From contig NZ_SZVW01000015.1 in NCBI RefSeq assembly GCF_007655005.1, positions 205,478-269,477 of the forward strand: 64,000 nt of DNA. The letters run 5' to 3'. Shown in pieces: positions 9,211 to 17,440 of the stretch. The notes under the pieces were generated by a model that saw nothing but the letters and a program-made list of their open reading frames with translations, did no database searches and was not told the DNA's origin. A program made the position numbers and the translations under genes. This DNA is from Streptomyces tibetensis. Lineage in GTDB: Bacteria; Actinomycetota; Actinomycetes; Streptomycetales; Streptomycetaceae. Each line of letters opens with the position of its first letter. The first letter of the stretch is position 1.

Positions 9211-9436
9211 GTTTAGGGGTCCTTGCACTATGAGCGCCCGGGTCGCGCGGCCTGGCACCGCACCTCGCCGCGCTGCCGAAAAGCCCTGGCAGCTCCGCTA
9301 CGAGGGCTCTCCGGCGCCACGGCCGCGGTCCGCGGAGTCACCGCCGCTTCCACAGCGGCGGCATCGAGGCAGTGCGATGCACGGCACCAGACCACGCGAC
9401 CTCATCGGACGCTCATAGTGCAAGGGCCCCTTAGAC
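9211..9436. mobile_element. MITE-like element with 26-27 bp terminal inverted repeats
   Basis: The left arm at 9211-9236 and the right arm at 9410-9436 are imperfect inverted repeats. The inner 16 bases, CCTTGCACTATGAGCG, match perfectly; the outer 10-11 differ by one single-base gap and two substitutions. The enclosed ~173 bases contain no convincing gene. The size (226 bp), the long terminal repeats and the lack of a transposase fit a miniature inverted-repeat element or the ends of a collapsed insertion sequence. The right arm supplies the stop codon (9431-9433) of the neighbouring permease. Upstream, 9047-9210 shows nothing recognisable. Confidence 0.55.
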
Positions 9437-11095
9437 CGTGGCCGGCAGGACGTGGTCGCCGACCGTGTCGGTGCTCAGGCACAGCGAACAGACGACCGCG
9501 TCGTGCGTCCGGCAGGCGGCCACGTCCGGCCGCTCGAACTGCTGCCGGCACACATGGCACTCGTAGGCGACGGCGCTGGGGTTGCCGTCCTCGTCCAGCA
9601 GCGGCTCGGCGATGCCGTCGTCGGTACGGCGCAGGTAGTACCGGCCCTTGGTGACCACGGCCATCAGCGGAGTGAGGACGAAGGCGATGACGGCCGCGGC
9701 GACGGGGGAGTACGGCTGGAGCGTGTCGCCGAGGGCGTGGAAGTACATGGCGATGGACAGCCCCGAGGCGGCGACGAAGGCCACGACCCCGACGGGGTTG
9801 ACGGCGTAGAGCATGCCGCGGCGGAACTCGGGGGCGTGCGGGGACAGCTTCAGCACGTACTTGTTGATGCCGATGTCGGTGGCCACGGTGACCACCCAGG
9901 CGATCGCGCAGTTCGAGTAGAAGCCCAGGATGCTGTTGAGGAAGCTGAACATGTCGGCCTCCATCAGCGCGAGTGCGAAGCCCAGGTTGACCAGGACGAA
10001 GACCATCCGGCCCGGGTAGCGCCGGGTGACCCGGGTGAAGGAGTTGGTCCACGCCAGGGAGCCGGAGTACGCGTTCGTCACGTTGATCTTGATCTGGCTG
10101 ATGACGACCAGCACCACGGCCAGGGGGACGACGAGCCAGGACGGCATCATCGCGTCGAAGGCGCCCTTGAACTGCTGGATCGGCTCGGGTGCGGCGGAGG
10201 CGCCGACCTCGGCGATGATGTACACCGCGAGGAACACGCCGATGGCCTGCTTCAGCGCGCCCAGCACGACCCATCCCGGACCGGCCATCACCACGGCCGT
10301 CCACCAACTGCGCTTGTTCGCCTCGGTCTTGGGCGGCATGAAGCGCAGGTAGTCGATCTGCTCGCCGATCTGCGCGATCAGCGACAGGCACACGCCCGCA
10401 CCGAGCAGCACGGACGCGGTGTTGATGCCACCGTCCCCGTCGGTGCCCGCGTAGGCGAGGAAGCGGTCCACGGTGCCGGGGTCGTTGGCGACGAGGTAGA
10501 CCAGCGGGCCGACCATCAGGAGAAGCCAGATCGGCGTCGTCCACACCTGGAGCTTGCTCAGCGCCTTCATGCCGTAGATCACCAGGGGGATCACCATCAG
10601 CGTGGAGACCAGGTAGCCCAGCCAGAGCGGCAGTCCGAGGCCCAGCTTCAGGCCCTGGGCCATGATCGAGCCTTCCAGGGCGAAGAAGATGAAGGTGAAG
10701 CTGGCGAAGATGACGCTGGTGAGGACCGAGCCGAAGTAGCCGAAGCCCGAGCCGCGGGTGATCAGGTCCAGGTCGATGTTGTAACGGGCCCCGTAGTAGG
10801 CCAGCGGGAATCCGGTCACGAAGATGACGACGGCGGCGACGGCGATCGCGAGCAGCGCGTTGCCGGTGCCGTGGGCCAGTCCGATGCCGGCCCCGATGGA
10901 GAAGTCGGCCATGTAGGCGATGCCGCCCAGCGCTGTCGTCGCCACCACCATCGGGGTCCAGCGCCGGTAACTGCGCGGTGCGAAGCGGAGCGTGTAGTCC
11001 TCGAGAGTCTCCTTGACGGCCTGATCCGTGCCCGGCGCTGCCTGCTGTGCGGGTTCCGGCTCGGCGACCTCGGCCAGTCGTGGCTCGGTACTCAT
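9431..11095 (-). CDS. NCS1-family purine/cytosine permease with Cys-rich C-terminal tail
   Basis: Nucleobase:cation symporter-1 family transporter, 554 residues, with about 12 hydrophobic segments and family motifs such as the FSIGAGIGLAHGTGNALLAI helix region and SGSLAWTNSFTRV in helix 8-9. ATG 11095 follows GCAAGGAGGC. The last 45 residues are unusual: Cys513-x2-Cys516, Cys528-x2-His531 and Cys536-x2-Cys539 form a compact set of potential zinc ligands after the last membrane helix, on the cytosolic side. The stop codon lies inside the right arm of the MITE-like element, and the reading frame ends only three bases before the repeat, so the C-terminus may have been altered by insertion. Substrate (cytosine, purine, allantoin or thiamine-like) cannot be decided. 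Confidence 0.88.
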   Translation of the reverse strand: MSTEPRLAEVAEPEPAQQAAPGTDQAVKETLEDYTLRFAPRSYRRWTPMVVATTALGGIAYMADFSIGAGIGLAHGTGNALLAIAVAAVVIFVTGFPLAYYGARYNIDLDLITRGSGFGYFGSVLTSVIFASFTFIFFALEGSIMAQGLKLGLGLPLWLGYLVSTLMVIPLVIYGMKALSKLQVWTTPIWLLLMVGPLVYLVANDPGTVDRFLAYAGTDGDGGINTASVLLGAGVCLSLIAQIGEQIDYLRFMPPKTEANKRSWWTAVVMAGPGWVVLGALKQAIGVFLAVYIIAEVGASAAPEPIQQFKGAFDAMMPSWLVVPLAVVLVVISQIKINVTNAYSGSLAWTNSFTRVTRRYPGRMVFVLVNLGFALALMEADMFSFLNSILGFYSNCAIAWVVTVATDIGINKYVLKLSPHAPEFRRGMLYAVNPVGVVAFVAASGLSIAMYFHALGDTLQPYSPVAAAVIAFVLTPLMAVVTKGRYYLRRTDDGIAEPLLDEDGNPSAVAYECHVCRQQFERPDVAACRTHDAVVCSLCLSTDTVGDHVLPATV

Positions 11096-11227
11096 GCCAC
11101 GCCTCCTTGCTGCGGGTTGGGTGCTGACAAGGCAGGCACGGTAGGCAGTGGTCGTTACCCCTAAATACTTCCTGGGTGAAGGGAATGTTTCGGAGCATCT
11201 CACCGGGCGCCGACGGTCCGGCCGCTC

Positions 11228-12493
11228 CTACGGCACTCCCAGCACGAACAGCACGTATCCCGCGTACGACCCGGAGGCCAGCGCGGCCGTGCCGAGGACC
11301 GCGGCCAGGGACGGCCACCGGAGCCGGCGCATCGCGAGAGCGAGGGGGACGAACAGCGGGAAGAGCGGGAGCAGATAGCGCGAGACGTTGCCGAAATACT
11401 GCTGCGTGGTCATCACCATGAGGTAGGACAGGACCGTGTAGACGACGAGCACGACAGGCGGTCGCAGGCGCGTCAGCAGCACGGTCAGCACCGGCACCAT
11501 CAGCACCACGCAGACACCGATCAGGTCCTCGAAGGGCATCGCGAAGCGGTAGTCGAAGTGGCCGACCGGGATGGACGTCAGCACGTTGAACGTGTGGACC
11601 CCCCAGTCGAACTTGTGGGCCCAGGCGCCGTCCTGGAGCTTTGAGTAGCCGTTGATGTCGCCCATGCGGTAGTTGACCCAGCCGAGGTAGCCGAACAGGC
11701 CGAGGGGCGCGATCGCCACAGCGGCCAGGGGGCGGCGGACCCCGTCCTCGCGTCGGCGCAGGGACAGCACCGCTGCGACGGCGAGGGCGGCGACGAGCGC
11801 GACGGCGGTGGGCCGGCACAGCCCGGCCGCGCAGGTCAGCAGGCCGGCCGTGAGCCAACGTCGGGTCATGACCGCGTAGCAGGCCCATGCGGCGAGGGCC
11901 GTGTAGAGGGACTCCGAGTAGCCCGACCATTCCGTGCCCGATCCGGGCCAGACCGCCCACACCCCGGCCGCGACCAGACCGGCCCGGTGGCCGCCGAGGT
12001 GTTTCGTCACGGTGTAGATGCCGAGCGCGGCGGCGAACGAGGCGATGACGGAGACCGTCATGCCGGCGCCGTACAGGCCGAGTCCGGTGCACTCCGAGAC
12101 CAGCCGCATCAGCGTCGGGTACAGCGGGAAGAACGCCGCCGAGTTGCCCTCCAGCGTGATCAGGCGGCCCGTCGCGCCCGGGACCGGCTTCAGGGCAGGG
12201 TCGTAGCCGTGCGCGGCGATCTGCTGGTACCACCAGCCGTCCCAGCTGGCCAGGACGTCCCAGGCGTGCTCGCCGCCGCCGAAGCGCGGGTTCTTCTTCC
12301 GGAAGTCGCCCGCGGAGTCCAGCAGGAACATGAAGACGGCGAAGCCGGCCAGCTTCAGCACGCCGTACATCAGCAGCACGGGCCCGTAGCGCTCGGCGAC
12401 GGCACGCAGCCGCGTCCGGGACGTCCGCGCGCCGTGCGGGACTTCGGGCCTTTCGGTACCGACGGGCGGGCGGCGCAGCTGGACGGTGCTCAT
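11228..12493 (-). CDS. Polytopic mannosyltransferase-like membrane protein (PIG-V/GT-C type)
   Basis: A 421-residue GT-C-type membrane protein. The first long loop holds WDVLASWDGWWYQQIAAHGY, the WDxxWY-type motif of PIG-V-like mannosyltransferases, and later FFPLYPTLMRLV. About nine to ten membrane helices follow, with SGYSESLYTALAAWA and FGNVSRYLLPLFPLFVPLA typical of the family. It probably uses a polyprenyl-phosphate sugar donor on the outer face of the membrane. It overlaps the upstream GT2-GtrA gene by four bases (ATGA), and that enzyme would make and flip the lipid-linked sugar it needs. Confidence 0.85.
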   Translation of the reverse strand: MSTVQLRRPPVGTERPEVPHGARTSRTRLRAVAERYGPVLLMYGVLKLAGFAVFMFLLDSAGDFRKKNPRFGGGEHAWDVLASWDGWWYQQIAAHGYDPALKPVPGATGRLITLEGNSAAFFPLYPTLMRLVSECTGLGLYGAGMTVSVIASFAAALGIYTVTKHLGGHRAGLVAAGVWAVWPGSGTEWSGYSESLYTALAAWACYAVMTRRWLTAGLLTCAAGLCRPTAVALVAALAVAAVLSLRRREDGVRRPLAAVAIAPLGLFGYLGWVNYRMGDINGYSKLQDGAWAHKFDWGVHTFNVLTSIPVGHFDYRFAMPFEDLIGVCVVLMVPVLTVLLTRLRPPVVLVVYTVLSYLMVMTTQQYFGNVSRYLLPLFPLFVPLALAMRRLRWPSLAAVLGTAALASGSYAGYVLFVLGVP

Positions 12494-13764
12494 GTGGCGG
12501 AGGGTCCTGTCGTGCGGCGGGCCGGGAACACCCAGGCCCGCAAGAGGAGGAAACGCAGCAGCGTGGCGGCCAGGTTGGCGACGACCAGAGTCATGAGCTC
12601 GACCGGGTGGCCGGCCCCGGGCGCGGTGTGGTGGAGCAGGGCGAGCGAACCGCTCGTCAGGGCCAGTCCGATCAGGAAGGCGGCGAGGCCCTTGAGGTGC
12701 TGGCGCAGTGCGCCGCCACGGCCCCGCACACCGAAGGTGACCCGCCGGTTGGCCGCCGTGTTGGCGATCGCGCTGGCGAGCAGGGCCAGCGCGTTGGCGG
12801 CCTGCGCCCCTGTCCCCGGTCTGAGCACGGTGTACAGCAGCAGATAGCAGAGGGTGCTGGCGGCACCGACGGCGGCGAAGCGCGCCACCTGCCGGGCCAG
12901 ACCCGCGGGCAGCTCCCCGGCCAGGTCGCCGCCGCTGCGGCGCAGCGCGGACAGCGGCAGCCCGCCGCAGGCCAGGGCTTTGCCGATCCTGGCCATGCCA
13001 CGCAGATCGGCCAGCGCAGTGGAGAGGATGCGGACCCGGCTGTCGGGGTCGTCCACCCAGTCCACCGGCACCTCGTGGATCCGCAGGCCCGCCCGCTCGG
13101 CGATCACCAGTAACTCGGTGTCGAAGAACCACGCGCGGTCCTCCACCAGCGGCAGCAGCCGCTCGGCGACGTCCCGCCGCACCGCCTTGAATCCGCACTG
13201 CGCATCGGAGAAGCCCACCGCGAGCGTGCCGCGCAGCAAGCCGTTGTAGCAGCGGGAGATGATCTCCCGTTTCGGTCCGCGCACCACCCGGGAGCCGCGG
13301 GCCAGCCGGGTGCCGATGGCGATGTCGGAGTGGCCCGAGATCAGCGGCGCGACCAGCGGCAGCAGCGCGGCGAGGTCGGTGGACAGGTCCACGTCCAGAT
13401 AGGCCAGCACCGGGGCACGGGAGCGCGACCACGCGGTGTGCAGTGCACGGCCCCGGCCTCGTTCCGCCAGCCGGATCCAGTCCGTGCCGGGCAGTTCCGC
13501 GGCCAGCCGGGCGGCGATCCGCGGGGTCGCGTCGGTGCTCGCGTTGTCGGCGATGGTGATGCGGAAGGCGTAGGGGAAGGTCTCGCGGAGGTGTGCGTGC
13601 AGGCGCCGGACGCAGGGTTCGAGGTCGTTCTCCTCGTTGTACACCGGGACGACCACGTCCAGGACGGGCTCCGGGTGGTGTGCCGGCAGGGGCGCCCGGC
13701 GGGGCAACGCGGACGGTTCGGTTGTCGGGCGGTCGATCGGGACCGACCGCAATACGGTTCGCAT
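12490..13764 (-). CDS. Glycosyltransferase family 2 (DPM1-like) fused to a GtrA domain
   Basis: A 424-residue two-domain protein. Residues 35-260 are a GT-A fold like dolichyl/polyprenyl-phosphate mannose synthase: VVVPVYNEENDLEPCV, ITIADNASTDAT and the acidic YLDVDLSTD metal-binding motif, then SDAQCGFKAVRRDVA and FFDTELL. The remainder has four hydrophobic segments of the GtrA type (FAAVGAASTLCYLLLYT, NRRVTFGVRG), a family linked to flipping of lipid-linked sugars. Its product would feed the mannosyltransferase-like protein encoded downstream. The pair fits protein or glycolipid mannosylation; the acceptor is unknown. Confidence 0.9.
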   Translation of the reverse strand: MRTVLRSVPIDRPTTEPSALPRRAPLPAHHPEPVLDVVVPVYNEENDLEPCVRRLHAHLRETFPYAFRITIADNASTDATPRIAARLAAELPGTDWIRLAERGRGRALHTAWSRSRAPVLAYLDVDLSTDLAALLPLVAPLISGHSDIAIGTRLARGSRVVRGPKREIISRCYNGLLRGTLAVGFSDAQCGFKAVRRDVAERLLPLVEDRAWFFDTELLVIAERAGLRIHEVPVDWVDDPDSRVRILSTALADLRGMARIGKALACGGLPLSALRRSGGDLAGELPAGLARQVARFAAVGAASTLCYLLLYTVLRPGTGAQAANALALLASAIANTAANRRVTFGVRGRGGALRQHLKGLAAFLIGLALTSGSLALLHHTAPGAGHPVELMTLVVANLAATLLRFLLLRAWVFPARRTTGPSAT

Positions 13765-13901
13765 GGCTGTCTCACGGTCTCTTTCTGGCGTGGGGGCATG
13801 CCCGGGCGCCGGTTGCGGGCATGCCGAAGGCGCCCGTGACGGGTGGGGCGTCGAGAAATCCGGGGCGATGGTGCCCCTGGCGGGAGGGGCCGCTCAGGCG
13901 G

Positions 13902-14432
13902 CTACTCGGGGTAGACCGTTGCGGAGGGCTGTTCGGAGTGCGGAGCCGACGCCGGGGCGGTCGTCGGTGCGGAGGAGGGAGGGGGCGCGGGCGGTTCCGA
14001 GGTGGCTCGGCCTTCGGGGGGCGTGGTGGTCGGTGCGGGGCCGGCCGGCTCGCTCGTCGTCCCGGACGGGGTGATGCCGCCGGTGGTGGTCGTGGTGGTC
14101 GCGGGCAGGGTCGTCTCGGGCTGCTCGGTCGGGGTCGTGCTGGGCGTCGGCGCCGGGCTCGTCGGGGTGCTGTCCGGTGAGGCCGTCGGGCTCATCACGG
14201 GCCGCGGCCGATGGTCTGCGGGCTGGGCGCGGGTGAACATGCTGGGCAGCAGCGCCAGTCCGACGCTGAGCCCGGCCACCGCCACGGCGGAGCCGCCCGC
14301 CTTCCACAGCAACCGCGCCCGGCGGCGGGCCCGGATGCCCGCGTGCAGCCGCTGCCGGTGCGCGGGCTCGTAGGGGGTGTGCTGCCGGGTGTCGTGCATC
14401 AGCCGCGACAGGTCCCGCTCGAAGTCGTCCAT
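13902..14432 (-). CDS. Membrane-anchored partner of the sigma factor (putative anti-sigma-like protein)
   Basis: A 176-residue protein starting at ATG 14432, preceded by AAAGGAG. The N-terminus MDDFERDLSRLMHDTR and the segment HRQRLHAGIRARRR resemble the short cytosolic part of proteins encoded with SigE-family sigma factors in Streptomyces. One hydrophobic helix follows at about 50-67, then a long extracytoplasmic region almost wholly of Pro, Thr, Ser and Ala. It lies 11 bases downstream of the sigma factor gene. I see no zinc-binding HxxxCxxC motif, so an anti-sigma role is inferred from position and topology only. Confidence 0.7.
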   Translation of the reverse strand: MDDFERDLSRLMHDTRQHTPYEPAHRQRLHAGIRARRRARLLWKAGGSAVAVAGLSVGLALLPSMFTRAQPADHRPRPVMSPTASPDSTPTSPAPTPSTTPTEQPETTLPATTTTTTGGITPSGTTSEPAGPAPTTTPPEGRATSEPPAPPPSSAPTTAPASAPHSEQPSATVYPE

Positions 14433-14443
14433 CGGTACTCCTT

Positions 14444-14950
14444 TCACCCCACGGGCCTGACGGTGTCGGACAGAATCTGGCGGAGCCGTGCGACTCCGCG
14501 TGACGCATGGGACCGGGCGGTGCCCACCGGGCAGCCAAGGGCCTGGGCGACCTGGGCCTCGGGAAGGTCCTCGTAATAGCGCAGCACGACCGCGGCGCGC
14601 TGCTTCGGTGACAGCTGGGCCAGTGCCGCCTCCAGCCGCGAACGTTCCGCGACGGCGGACGACACGTCGCCCGGGTCGGCCCGGTCGGGCAGGTGCTCCA
14701 CCGGTCGCTCACCCCACCAGCGCCGCCGCGCCGAGCGGGCCGCCAGCCGCACCAGCACCGTACGGACGTACGCCTCGGGAGCCTGCTCGGCCACCTTCGG
14801 CCAGGCGAACCACAGCTTGACCAAGGCCTCCTGCACCAGATCCTCGGCCCGCTGCCGGTCGCCCCCCGTGAGCAGACGCGCGACATGGAGCAGCGCCGAC
14901 CAACGGGCGGCCGCGAACTCGTCGAAGCCGTCCGCCCGAAACTGCTCCAT
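14444..14950 (-). CDS. SigE-family ECF RNA polymerase sigma factor
   Basis: A 168-residue ECF sigma factor. Region 2 shows FDEFAAARWSALLHVARLL and DLVQEALVKLWFAWPKV; region 4 shows ALAQLSPKQRAAVVLRYYEDLPEAQVAQALGCPVGTARSHASRGVARL, the helix-turn-helix that contacts the -35 element. ATG 14950 is chosen because similarity begins at MEQFRADGFDEF. It is co-transcribed with the membrane protein downstream. A perfect 34-base hairpin at 15071-15104 separates it from the oppositely placed DUF6479-like gene on the same strand, so it should have its own promoter between 14951 and 15070. Confidence 0.92.
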   Translation of the reverse strand: MEQFRADGFDEFAAARWSALLHVARLLTGGDRQRAEDLVQEALVKLWFAWPKVAEQAPEAYVRTVLVRLAARSARRRWWGERPVEHLPDRADPGDVSSAVAERSRLEAALAQLSPKQRAAVVLRYYEDLPEAQVAQALGCPVGTARSHASRGVARLRQILSDTVRPVG

Positions 14951-15070
14951 CCTCACCGTCCTGCGTCTCAGTGGCCCCCTACACCTCTCAAAAGACGCCG
15001 GCCCCCACTCCACGATGCACTCGAGGCCTGTGATCCACCTCACCTCGATGGGTGCAGGATCCGGGCACGG

Positions 15071-15104
15071 AAAAGGGGCCCGTGCACATGCACGGGCCCC
15101 TTTT
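15071..15104. terminator. Perfect 16-bp-stem hairpin, bidirectional terminator
   Basis: Arms AAAAGGGGCCCGTGCA (15071-15086) and its exact complement (15089-15104) enclose two bases; in practice the central bases form a tetraloop or larger. The arms end in four A and four T, giving a T-run on either strand. On the minus strand it lies 28-61 bases beyond the stop of the DUF6479-like gene, which it would terminate. Confidence 0.85.
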
Positions 15105-15131
15105 CCGGTCAGGCGTGGCCGGGCGGTGGGG

Positions 15132-15497
15132 TCAGCTGGCGCCCGGGCCGCCGCTGCCGAAGCCGCCGCTGCTGCCTTCGTTCCAGCGCGGGCGTTCCTG
15201 TGAGGCGCTGGTCCGGTCGCTCTGATTGCCGTGGCCCTTGAGCTGGTGCGGGGTCAGGCGCTCCTCGCTCCTGGGGACCTCCTCGGGCTCCCGGCGCTCA
15301 CTCGTCTCGCGGACCGGGCCTCCCTCGGGCAGCTTCGGCTGCTCGTCCGGCCGCGGTGTGGGCAGCTCCCTGCGCTTGACGCGAACGCCGAGGACGAAGG
15401 CCCCCAGCAGCAGGGCCACGACCACCACACCCGCCACGATCAGCCCGATGCCGACGGCGCCACGGCCCGCGGCCATCTCCATCCATGCGCTATTCAT
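15132..15497 (-). CDS. DUF6479-like single-pass membrane protein
   Basis: A 121-residue protein with an N-terminal membrane helix (GAVGIGLIVAGVVVVALLLGAF broken after about residue 33) followed by VRVKRRELPTPRPDEQPKLPEGGP, the conserved juxtamembrane segment of a small Streptomyces family known as DUF6479. The rest is charged and Gly/Ser-rich, probably disordered in the cytosol. ATG 15497 is chosen because the helix begins just after it; a longer frame is open upstream but has no family similarity. Function unknown. Confidence 0.72.
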   Translation of the reverse strand: MNSAWMEMAAGRGAVGIGLIVAGVVVVALLLGAFVLGVRVKRRELPTPRPDEQPKLPEGGPVRETSERREPEEVPRSEERLTPHQLKGHGNQSDRTSASQERPRWNEGSSGGFGSGGPGAS

Positions 15498-15616
15498 GGC
15501 ACGCGGGTACCCGTGGTCCCCTGCGTGAACCTGCTGAGCACGGATGACGGCCGCACCGGACGGAGCCCTTGGGAACACCGGGTTTGACCGGCGTCGACCG
15601 GGGCTACCCGCGCTGT

Positions 15617-15991
15617 GTGACTTCGACGACATCCCAGCAGGAGCTGTTCCGGTTCCTGGAGGACCGTTTCGCCTGTGCGCAGGCGTGTACCGAATGCGCA
15701 CGGGCGTGCGCGCTGCGCGCGAGCCTCGTGGATCCCGACGGCACCGAGAACCAGGAACTCGTACGACGCAAGGGCATCATGTGCGCGGAGGTCTGCGACG
15801 CGACCTGCCGTGTGCTGTCCGAGCAGAACCAGGTGGACGAGAGCGCCATCCGAGTCCAGGTGGAGTGGTGCCGGACCGTGTGCCTGGAGGCCGCCCACGT
15901 CTTCGACCGGCAACCGGGAGCGGAGGAGTCGGCGGCGGCCTGCCGCGCCTGCGCGCGGGCGTGCACGGACTTCCTCGCCACCTTGAACTGA
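15617..15991 (+). CDS. Cys-rich four-helix-bundle copper-storage-like protein (DUF326/Csp type)
   Basis: A 124-residue protein with 12 cysteines arranged in CxxxC and CxxC spacings along helices: CAQACTECARAC near residues 20-31, CAEVCDATC, CRTVC and CRACARAC near the C-terminus. This is the pattern of DUF326 and the cytosolic copper storage proteins (Csp), in which Cys residues line the core of a four-helix bundle and bind many Cu(I) ions. No signal peptide is present, matching cytosolic Csp3. The GTG at 15617 gives the usual length; a TTG at 15569 is possible. No copper exporter or sensor adjoins it. Confidence 0.8.
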   Translation: MTSTTSQQELFRFLEDRFACAQACTECARACALRASLVDPDGTENQELVRRKGIMCAEVCDATCRVLSEQNQVDESAIRVQVEWCRTVCLEAAHVFDRQPGAEESAAACRACARACTDFLATLN

Positions 15992-16067
15992 CAACGCCAT
16001 TCCCAATTTCTGAAACACGTTCTACGGTGTGCGCCGACAGGACCGGCCTTGGGAGCCTGGAGGCGCC

Positions 16068-17246
16068 GTGGACCTCGAATACACGCCCGAGCAGCAGCGG
16101 CTGCGCACCGAACTGCGGTCCTACTTCGCCGAACTGGTCCCGGACCAGGCGTACGCGCGGCACGGTGACCCGGCCGCCCAGAAGCGGTTCTACCGCGAGA
16201 CCATCCGGCGGCTCGGTACGGACGGCTGGCTCGGCGTGGGCTGGCCGGAGGAATACGGCGGGCGCGGCCTGACGGCCATGGAGCAGTTCATCTTCTTCGA
16301 CGAGGCCGCCCAGGCCGGGGTCCCGCTGCCGCTCATGGCACTGAACACCGTCGGCCCGACGATCATGCAGTACGGCACCGCCGAACAGAAGGCGTACTTC
16401 CTGCCGAAGATCCTCTCCGGCGAGATCGACTTCGCCATCGGCTACAGCGAGCCCGGCGCCGGCACCGACCTCGCGTCCCTGCGCACCAGGGCCGTACGGG
16501 AAGGCGACGAGTACGTCGTCGACGGCCAGAAGATCTGGACGACCAACGGCGACACGGCCGACTGGGTGTGGCTGGCCGTGCGCACCGACCCGGACGCACC
16601 GCCGCACAAGGGCATCACCATGCTCCTGGTACCGACCTCCGACCCCGGCTACTCCTGCACCCTGATCAACACCCTCGCCTCGCACGACACCACCGCCAGC
16701 TACTACGAGAACGTCCGCGTCCCCGTCTCGCGCCGGGTCGGCGCCGAGAACCAGGGCTGGCGGCTGATCACCAACCAGCTCAACCACGAACGCGTGACCC
16801 TGGCCGCCCACGGCACCATGGCGATCCGCGCCCTGCGCGACGTGCGGCGCTGGGCGACGGAGACCAAGCTCGCCGACGGCCGCCGCGTCGCCGACCTGCC
16901 CTGGGTACGCCGCCTCCTGGCCCGCACCCACGTCCGGCTGGAGGCCCTCAGGCTGCTCAACCGGCAGATGGTCGGCGCCGTCCAGGACGGCACCCTCACC
17001 CCGCAGGACGCCTCCGCGGTCAAGGTCTACGGCTCGGAGGCGCGGCGCGACGCCTACGCCTGGCTCATGGAGATCGTCGCGGCCCCCGGTGCCCTGAAGG
17101 AGGGCTCGGCCGGCGCGGTCCTGCACGGCGAACTCGAACGCGGGTACCGCTCGGCGGTCATCTTCACCTTCGGCGGCGGCAACAACGAGATCCAGCGCGA
17201 GATCATCTCGTGGATCGGGCTGGGGATGCCGAGGGTGCGACGCTGA
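16068..17246 (+). CDS. Acyl-CoA dehydrogenase
   Basis: FAD-dependent acyl-CoA dehydrogenase of 392 residues. Seen: PEEYGGRGLTAMEQFIF, the FAD-binding IGYSEPGAGTDLASLRTRA and YVVDGQKIWTTNGDTADWVW, and the C-terminal FTFGGGNNEIQREIISWIGLGMPR that closes the fold; an acidic residue for base catalysis is expected in the late helical domain but I cannot place it with certainty. Start GTG 16068 follows GGAGCCTGGAGG. The subfamily is the large-chain, steroid or branched-substrate type common in actinomycetes. It stands alone; no partner dehydrogenase or CoA ligase is adjacent. Confidence 0.92.
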   Translation: MDLEYTPEQQRLRTELRSYFAELVPDQAYARHGDPAAQKRFYRETIRRLGTDGWLGVGWPEEYGGRGLTAMEQFIFFDEAAQAGVPLPLMALNTVGPTIMQYGTAEQKAYFLPKILSGEIDFAIGYSEPGAGTDLASLRTRAVREGDEYVVDGQKIWTTNGDTADWVWLAVRTDPDAPPHKGITMLLVPTSDPGYSCTLINTLASHDTTASYYENVRVPVSRRVGAENQGWRLITNQLNHERVTLAAHGTMAIRALRDVRRWATETKLADGRRVADLPWVRRLLARTHVRLEALRLLNRQMVGAVQDGTLTPQDASAVKVYGSEARRDAYAWLMEIVAAPGALKEGSAGAVLHGELERGYRSAVIFTFGGGNNEIQREIISWIGLGMPRVRR

Positions 17247-17249
17247 CAG

Positions 17250-17405
17250 GAGCACGGCATCGTCACCCGCACGACGTATGCGGAGATCCCGCCGCGCGTC
17301 GAATACGCGCTGACCCCTTTGGGCGAGGGGCTGCGCGAGGTCCTGGAGGCCATGGGGACGTGGGCCACGGGGGTGCCGGATCCCGAGTCCGGCATCACCG
17401 CCTGA
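17250..17405 (+). pseudogene. HxlR-family regulator, C-terminal fragment
   Basis: An in-frame stretch of 51 codons reads GIVTRTTYAEIPPRVEYALTPLG followed by a helix, the wing and C-terminal helix of HxlR/MarR-like winged-helix regulators, and ends in a proper stop. An in-frame stop at 17244 precedes it and there is no start, so the DNA-recognition helix is missing. It sits directly behind the acyl-CoA dehydrogenase stop, which suggests a deletion that removed the front of a regulator gene. Confidence 0.7.
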
Positions 17406-17440
17406 CTATGCCTGGTCCGGCGCCCCGGACACGGTCACAG

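Noticed and set aside
9402..12233. A 943-codon minus-strand frame across the permease and mannosyltransferase genes
   Set aside because: It runs out of phase through two real genes on the same strand and has no domain of its own.
13804..13835. GGGCGCC/GGCGCCC inverted repeat as a terminator
   Set aside because: Only seven base pairs with an 18-base loop and no T-run; such pairs are frequent by chance at this G+C.
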